Program-made: the position numbers and the translations under genes
The notes under the pieces: generated by a model
Seen by the model: the letters and a program-made list of their open reading frames with translations, nothing else
What the model was told of the DNA's origin: nothing
Database searches by the model: none
Shown here: positions 58,005 through 64,000 of the stretch, one piece after another
How the letters are laid out: each line of letters begins with the position of its first letter
Position numbering within the stretch: the first letter of the stretch is position 1
Origin: Arabidopsis thaliana
Taxonomy: Eukaryota > Streptophyta > Magnoliopsida > Brassicales > Brassicaceae
Length of the DNA stretch: 64,000 nt
Direction: 5' to 3'
Assembly (NCBI RefSeq): GCF_000001735.4
Contig: NC_003074.8
Coordinates: 11,842,101 to 11,906,100, forward strand

Positions 58005-59800
58005 TGCATGTTTTGTGTGTTCATTCATCATCGTTTTGAGTCTAGTTTCATATCTTTCATCACTATTTTATATCATTTCTCATCATTCTTGCATACTTTG
58101 CATGATTAGGATAGCTTTGCATACATATTGTATTTTTGAGTTGTTTTCAGGTGATTTGGGCTGTTGGCGAGGAAATTGGAAGAAGCGAGCCAGAACCAGA
58201 AGACATACTCGACCCCCAGGTCGAGTACATCCAACACCATACTCGACCCCCTGGTCGAGTGACATTGGAGCCATTCTTCCAATCTACTCGACCCCGTGGT
58301 CGAGTAACCATAGCTCAGGCCACTCGATGACACCACTCGACCCCATGGTCGAGTATCACTACACCACACCACTTGACCATCACTCGGCCATTCACTCTAC
58401 CACATCACTCAACCCCCTGGTCGAGTATCATCACTCAACACCAACACCATCACTCGACCAAACACTCGATCACATCTTCAAAGTCTACTCAAATTCGCAC
58501 TTAACAAGACAAGCTGAGCACAAGGACGAGAAGAGGAGAAGAAGAAGTGTTTGGAAGCGGTCTGGAGCTTCATCCGATCACGAAGCCCATCTCGGCCCAT
58601 TATCACTCTATGGGCCGGTCGATTAGGTTCCCGGCCCATCAACTATCATTTTATTTTGTTTTGTATAAATAGGTGTCTGAGGGTTTTGTCCTAAGACATC
58701 CAGTCGACATTGAGTTTTTGCTTCAGTTTTATTTTCTGATTTACTCTGGCTGCGCCGCTTTGCTTCTGTAACCTGTAATTCGATATTTTTCCAAGTTATT
58801 CAGATTCAGCATTTGATTTCATCTGTCATCTTGTTTCTCTACTCTTTATCTCTTTACTTATGCAATATTATCATTTACCTGCGTTTATGTCTTTGAGCAT
58901 GTTGTTTGAGTAGTGACATAGAGTTCTTAAGGATGGGATAGAATGGTTGTGGAATCCTTAGTCTGTAGAATGGTTAAGTTTTAGAATTGATTGAAATCCC
59001 TTCAGGACTAGTTGTGTTTACTGCTTATTTCTTTCTGATCAACTGGAATTCGATCCAAAGCATTCCCGCACCCAGAAGGTATTCGATGGAATGCTTGATC
59101 CACTAGTTCTTGAGATATGCATCTCTATCCCAAGGGATTGGCCGTTTAGAGCGTGTATTGACTTTATTAGTCGGTTCTTATTGCCTGTATAGTTAGATTC
59201 CGTTAATGGGAATTAGTCTAGGCTTGCTTTGCTTGAAGATTTCTATCACGGGAGTGAATAGATCTGTTGTTGAACCTTTTGTCTAGAGATAGCTTGATTG
59301 CGCTTGTTAACCATCCGAATAGGCTAGGATACCACTCCATTTGATTACCCCATCCTTAGGAATTTCTCGTCTAACTGATTTCTCAGTTTTATCGCTATCG
59401 CTTAATCGTTCTCATTGCATGTTTTTTAGTTTTTGCAATTACTCGACCAACTTACTCGACCACACCTAGTGTCTGGCAACAGACTGTGCAGTCGAGTACA
59501 GTTGTCTCATTTCCTGTCTGTTACTCGACTAGCATACTCGACCACACCGAAGGGCTGGCAACAGACTGTGCAGTCGAGTATAGCTGTTTCATTTCCTACC
59601 TGTTACTCGATCACATCCTGCTTCTGTCATCAACCAGTTGTGGTCGAGTGATTTTAGTAATTCTGTTAAAATTTTTGTTTTCTGCATGTTTGCTTATGAC
59701 TGTTAGAAACCTCAAAACCGTTATTGCTTGGCTTGACTTAGTGACTTCTGATCACATCTCATCTGTTTGCATCACACCTTATTGGATTGACACCTAAAAT
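58005..59800 (+). repeat. LTR-like repeat rich in CTCGACC...GGTCGAG palindromes
   Basis: The segment starts near tgcatgttttgtgtgttcat and ends near ttggattgacacctaaaata, both resembling the outer parts of long gypsy LTRs. It has a promoter-like ataaatagg (58664) and no coding. Between 58205 and 58430 five imperfect palindromes of the form ctcgaccccntggtcgag occur at intervals of 30-90 bases. A second cluster of single arms lies at 59440-59650, including two near-identical ~75-bp phrases (tggcaacagactgtgcagtc). No terminal repeats or target duplications were fixed. Confidence 0.5.
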
Positions 59801-60029
59801 ACTACAACGACAAGATAGTGTTTTAGGATAATTGACTAAAAACATACTATCACAAAATATCTTGTTGAAGGATATTTTGTTATTGATTTGAATTGAACCG
59901 TTAAAAAAAATTATAAAAAAAAATATAAAATGTGTCTCTTTTGATATGAAACTAGAAAAAAGTGTGCCATTATGTATCTCACCCTATAAATAGAGGCAAG
60001 TTCTTTATATCTTTTGCTTCCTGCTTTAG

Positions 60030-60530
60030 AAAAATGAAAAAGCTGCTTAAACAATACCTTGTGGAACTTGTGGATCTGTATCTATTGGGCGTCTACGGTA
60101 TTTACCTTATTACCTAATTCCAGTTTTAGGTGTCTCTATCTTGATGTTTCTCTTAACGCTTTGTATTTATCTTCTACTACCCATAATATTTTACAGATAT
60201 CTTATTGAAGTTATCGTCGATGATGGTTGCCAACTTTTCATATTTATTATTTTTGATGAAGCACGAAAAATATTGTTGAAAGCCACTGCATCTAACTTGG
60301 CTTCTAGAAATGTAAGACTATTAAATTACCATAACTATATCTTATTTTTCATACTCCAACCTTTTGTTTTTAAATAGAATGTAGGTGAAAACGACCCCTA
60401 TGGAGAGATTGTACCCTAGGAGATCCACAATATAATTAGAAGAGATTTCATTTTCTACATCAAAGTATCATGCACTGCTAAACACCAAAGTTTCTCCGTC
60501 TCTAAAATGGTGACACATTCCCCCTGGTCA
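60030..60530 (+). pseudogene. RPA1-like gene, C-terminal OB fold
   Basis: Translation across an intron end (ttttacag, about 60190) gives RYLIEVIVDDGCQLFIFIIF and DEARKILLKATASNLASRN, the C-terminal RPA1 OB-fold (usual YRvevsvvDdt...FvlFD...kll..sA). After a splice-like joint, NVGENDPYGEIVP-stop-EIHNIIRRDFIFYIKVSCT follows. PCGTCG at about 60061 could be a remnant of the zinc ribbon. It lies downstream and in the same orientation as the N-terminal pieces at 50659-52971, so both may be one gene expanded by insertions. Confidence 0.6.
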
Positions 60531-60540
60531 CCAAAAGGGT

Positions 60541-62666
60541 ATGTCACAATCCCTATATTCATATATATTTATCTACTTCTGAACTTTATTTTCTACCACT
60601 TACAGTCATAATATTTTTGTAAATACCAAATTGTTACCGATCAATTACCAGTTTTCCATGTGTACTAACGACCCAACAATTCCGTTCAGCCGTTTGGCCG
60701 GAATTTGGTCGGAAAGTCACCAAAAAATATTATGTCAAAAAAGTTCCAACAATCTTAACTGTTTTCAAGTATATTATCACCAATTGTGGTTTCAAAGCTC
60801 TCTCCCTAGGTTAATTGAACAAAAAAAAACGTAGAACAACGCAAAACAAAACTTATATACGTCACAAGTATGTTATCAGATGAAACACTTTCCACGAATA
60901 GATCTTCTTCACTTAAGGACACGAAATAGATGGGTATTTTAGGTTTCATTCCAAAAATGTTGAAGAAGTATCGGATAGTGCAATTACAAGATACAAGGAC
61001 TTCTGTAAAGAAAAGTCTGCGTGGCAACCAAATGAAATAAGCAAGGATACCAAGGGAGGACCAACCGGACAGAATAATTTACACTGATCTCAAGAAGAGC
61101 TCGATCTCCTCCTACCAATATTTTAGAATATTCATGGGATATTACCGACTCGATCGATGCCGATTCATCTCTATCTCATTTAAGCCGACCTAAAGATTCT
61201 AATATAATGACTTAATGAGAGCCTCGCCCAGGCCAGAAGTTCAACACACCTCTTGCATCTCCCTTTTCTTCTTATAAAAGTTAATCTCACATACGAGAGA
61301 GCAATAAGCCTTTAGAATTGCACTAGGTACTTTTTATGCTTTTTCATTTGGTTCTTCTATACACTCTTCTTAATCATGTTAACTCAATTATTCATTCACT
61401 TATTCAATTCTTATTCATCACTATGACCCATGGTTCGAAGGAGTTCTAATGAACTGAATTATGATTACTATGATTTTCTATATTTTTTTCTCTCTTTTTT
61501 TAAAGATTACTAGGATTTGGCTTTTCAATAAGCAAATTACTGCATGAACTAAACTGATCACTTGGTACATCAAAATTGGTAACAGGTTTCCTAAGTACAA
61601 CGTATCCCAGTAGGGCTCATTACACAAAAAACATGTACTTCCCCTTTCACGTATTGGGCAGCAAGCTCCATTAGGTTTAGGCTTAAAAACTAGAGCTTTG
61701 GGGGAATTTTAACATGTGGGCTTAAGCCTAATGAGATAGGGTTTGGGTTCGGTCGTCTCAAGATGGAATAATATTGTCTTGTCTCACTTGTTGTTTTAGT
61801 GGAAAACTTGGTGTTGTCATACTATAAAGAAGAAAAAGACATCCAAGCAGATTGAAACTCCAATGACACTCACTACCCTTAGATCAATAATTAATGATTT
61901 TTATTAGATGAAGTGCTTCTATGCCATTTATCAATACGAACGAATAAACTAAACATAATCTGCTAAAGGTTCTATCCAAGAAACTAAGTATCGACCCACA
62001 ATTGGTATGCACTTGCATTGATTTTTTTCTGCCAGGAATTTTCACTTTGAATGATGGTTGTTTTCCATTAATATTTACTCTTGAGACCATTTATATTTAA
62101 AAGTCTATAATACCAAAACAGGGATGCCAAATATGGTATATATATAATACTTTTTCTTGCTACACAAATAAGGTTTTCCAAAACTTCGAAAATAATCAAG
62201 GGTTTCAACACTGGGAAAACTCTAGTGTTCCAAAACTGTAAATTCTGCGTTAAATTTTTGAAACAATCATAGATTTTAATAAGAAGAATATATAAGATTG
62301 GTTTCTTAACTTATACCCGTAGTCGTTATTCGATCCAGAGGTTGATGCATTGGTTTATGTTTTATATAAACCACTGTTAGTTTGCCAATGGTTTCAATAG
62401 TTTCTTTTTGTTGTCGTCCTACCCCACTTAGATATAATAACCAAAAGAGGATGCAATTTATAATTATTGTGATGGATGCTCAAAAGGAAAAAAAGTTGAA
62501 AAAGGGTTGATGGTGCAAATTGGAGCATGCAAGAATGGTGCCCAATTATATGCATAGCATCTTCCCTAATCCTCAACTATGTATTTTTCAATTGAGTATA
62601 CGAATATTTTATGCTTTAATGTTTTAATTAATATTATATTGTTTTTTTTAAAAAATATATGTTATT
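60541..62666. other. Intergenic, mostly AT-rich
   Basis: Between 61000 and 61330 the base composition is more even, with a TATA-like ttataaaag (61273-61281) after tgagagcctcgcccaggcc. This could be the U3/R part of an unidentified LTR. Otherwise no gene or repeat was recognised. Confidence 0.4.
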
Positions 62667-62677
62667 AAAGAAGTTCT

Positions 62678-62959
62678 CAAATCACATTTGTTTGGGAAGT
62701 CTGTCAGTTGGGCTTTTGCCTAATTGGTTTACCTGATAGTCAGAAATGCAGGCGGCCTGACTACCCCCTGGCATTAGTCGGAAAGCATTTCAAACTCCGG
62801 ACAGACAGTGTGGTGGTCCTTCAGGGAGAAGTCCACTCTAAAGTACTTCGGTGCGTTTCTACCGAAACTGACCGGATCAGTCGATAATGTTTATCAAAAG
62901 AAAAAAAAAAAAAAGAAGTTTTGCTTTTGTATGAAAAAATGGAAAAAAAAAAAAGGAAA
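62678..62959 (+). mobile_element. SINE-like retroposon
   Basis: A 282-bp segment ending in A-rich DNA is flanked by a perfect 11-bp repeat aaagaagttct (62667-62677 and 62960-62970). A pol III A-box-like ttgcctaattgg (62716-62727) lies near its 5' end. A B-box-like ggcctgactacc follows about 35 bases later but matches the consensus poorly. The length, A tail and target duplication fit a SINE; the family is not recognised. An additional aagaagtttt after the first A run could mark an inner boundary. Confidence 0.55.
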
Positions 62960-62970
62960 AAAGAAGTTCT

Positions 62971-63097
62971 GTTTCTTTGAACTTTTTTTTATCCAATGAT
63001 CTTAAAATACAATAGTTAACCCATAATAAATTATGCAAATAGCTAGCTCGAGTATATATTTTCGCACATATTTGGCTAGGGTTTACACAAGTTAATC

Positions 63098-63129
<32 letters not shown>

Positions 63130-64000
63130 CATACTGATAATTGTTGCTATTGGCCAACATTAATAGAGACGGCAGTGCTAATTATTACTTCAAATATATT
63201 TGTTGGATCCTTATATCTAAATCGAACCCTTAATTATATCACAAATATTGAGAATAGTAGTAAACATTACATATTTTGTGGTGTGGACGGTTCCTTACCC
63301 TTAGAAATAAACAACTTGTATGTATATGTATAGAAATTAGAGAGCGTTGGGAATTAAAAAAAAAAAGGCATGTCCCTAAATCTCATCAAAGGGTCAAGTG
63401 CAAACACACAAACTTGTCCTAGGAATTGCGACATCGTGTAAGAGTTCCCCTTTGGCCTACATTTGTGGTACCACATCTACTTGATTCTTCAAATATATAT
63501 ATCTATACCCACTAGATGTTCCCAAGGAGCAAGTCATCCATCATCCTAGTAACCCATGTCTTATAATCCCATTAATGAAAAAAGTGTATATCGTAATTTT
63601 CTGATAGATCTTTTTTTACTTTTCTTTGTCTGGCTAAAATTATATTATCTTTTAAATTTTTTCATACAAAAATCTATTATCTTTTTTAATATTTTATAAT
63701 CGCGACCGCGAAATCGGATGGTCCCCAACCTTTGAAAGCTCAGCGTGAGATTTGAATATTAGGGTTTAGTACAATTTGGAAGCCTAATTTAAGCATAATG
63801 GTCCCCATAATCTTCATTATATAAGTTGGTAATAGTACACTAAATATATGAATTTAAAATAAAAACAAAGTGACTAACTATTAATATATGTTAGTGCAGC
63901 GGACCACATTTGAATGTGAACCCATGAAAGGTCTATAGCGATCATGTTTTTATTACTAATCTAGTACTAAATCGCATTAACCCAAATTAAGTTACTTTTT
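62971..64000. other. AT-rich intergenic DNA with TA microsatellite
   Basis: It contains a TA tract (63098-63122) and no supported gene. The sequence to the window end has no recognisable repeat boundary. Confidence 0.55.

Noticed and set aside
58015..58626. 203-codon open frame with repeated PPGRV/PWSSD-like peptides
   Set aside because: The repeats come from the CTCGACC...GGTCGAG palindromes in an LTR-like segment; no known domain, and other frames across the same stretch are also open.
59805..59875. Inverted repeat acaagatagtg...actatcacaaaatatcttgt
   Set aside because: The arms align only with gaps, no flanking duplication was found, and it is in AT-rich DNA where such symmetry is common.
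1..64000. CRISPR arrays, bacterial operons, rRNA genes or tRNA genes
   Set aside because: Nothing of this kind was seen; the only tRNA-related sequences are retrotransposon primer sites and the SINE-like A box.

Overview
This window looks like plant nuclear heterochromatin, most likely pericentromeric or otherwise repeat-rich DNA from a Brassicaceae species. The basis is the mix of families: Tat-lineage and Athila-like Ty3/gypsy elements, a TRIM, Helitrons with the A|TC...CTAG|T signature, a DUF1985 protein, a DUF4371/TTF hAT transposase, RPA1-like OB-fold genes and an ECA1-type secreted cysteine-rich protein. The species cannot be named from the sequence. There are no prokaryotic features; nearly everything is mobile DNA in several states of decay.

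Layout. 1-3997: degenerate chromovirus (gypsy) on the minus strand, with its 5' LTR at 3713-3997. 3998-5295: broken Ty1/copia fragment. 5396-9212: candidate Helitron carrying a poly(A)-tailed retroposon. 9825-10640: complete TRIM with target-site duplication (TSD) AAATA. 11041-17790: Athila-like element with gag and protease remnants only, a nested related LTR and a shortened 3' LTR. 17808-19630: solo LTR with TSD AGTCC. 20236-20726: long-TIR MITE. 20773-41640: hAT element split by a 17.5-kb Tat retrotransposon (23047-40558, TSD AAGAT). That element is itself split by a CACTA-like transposon (24203-29790), which holds a solo LTR (26583-27780, TSD GTTGC). 41700-43881: internally deleted Tat-type remnant. 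44463-48360: MULE-like element with a 10-bp TSD that carries an intact 158-codon secreted cysteine-rich protein gene. 48611-49490: broken DUF1985 gene. 50196-50226: Helitron 3' terminus. 50659-60540: pieces of an RPA1-like gene in order, interrupted by a solo LTR (51076-52111), a CT microsatellite, a 2.1-kb solo LTR (54011-56140), a Helitron end and a palindrome-rich LTR-like repeat (58005-59800). 60541-64000: AT-rich DNA with a SINE-like insertion.

The Tat element encodes gag, protease, RT, two RNases H and integrase on the plus strand. After pol it carries two spliced antisense genes, the extra antisense ORF known for this lineage. Its coding capacity is lost through premature stops (often CAA to TAA), frameshifts and a protease active-site change. 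The only open reading frame that looks like an intact host-type gene is the cysteine-rich protein at 46121-46597.

All calls come from reading the sequence and translations. No database search or alignment program was run, so family names rest on recognised motifs and element boundaries on visible terminal motifs and TSDs.
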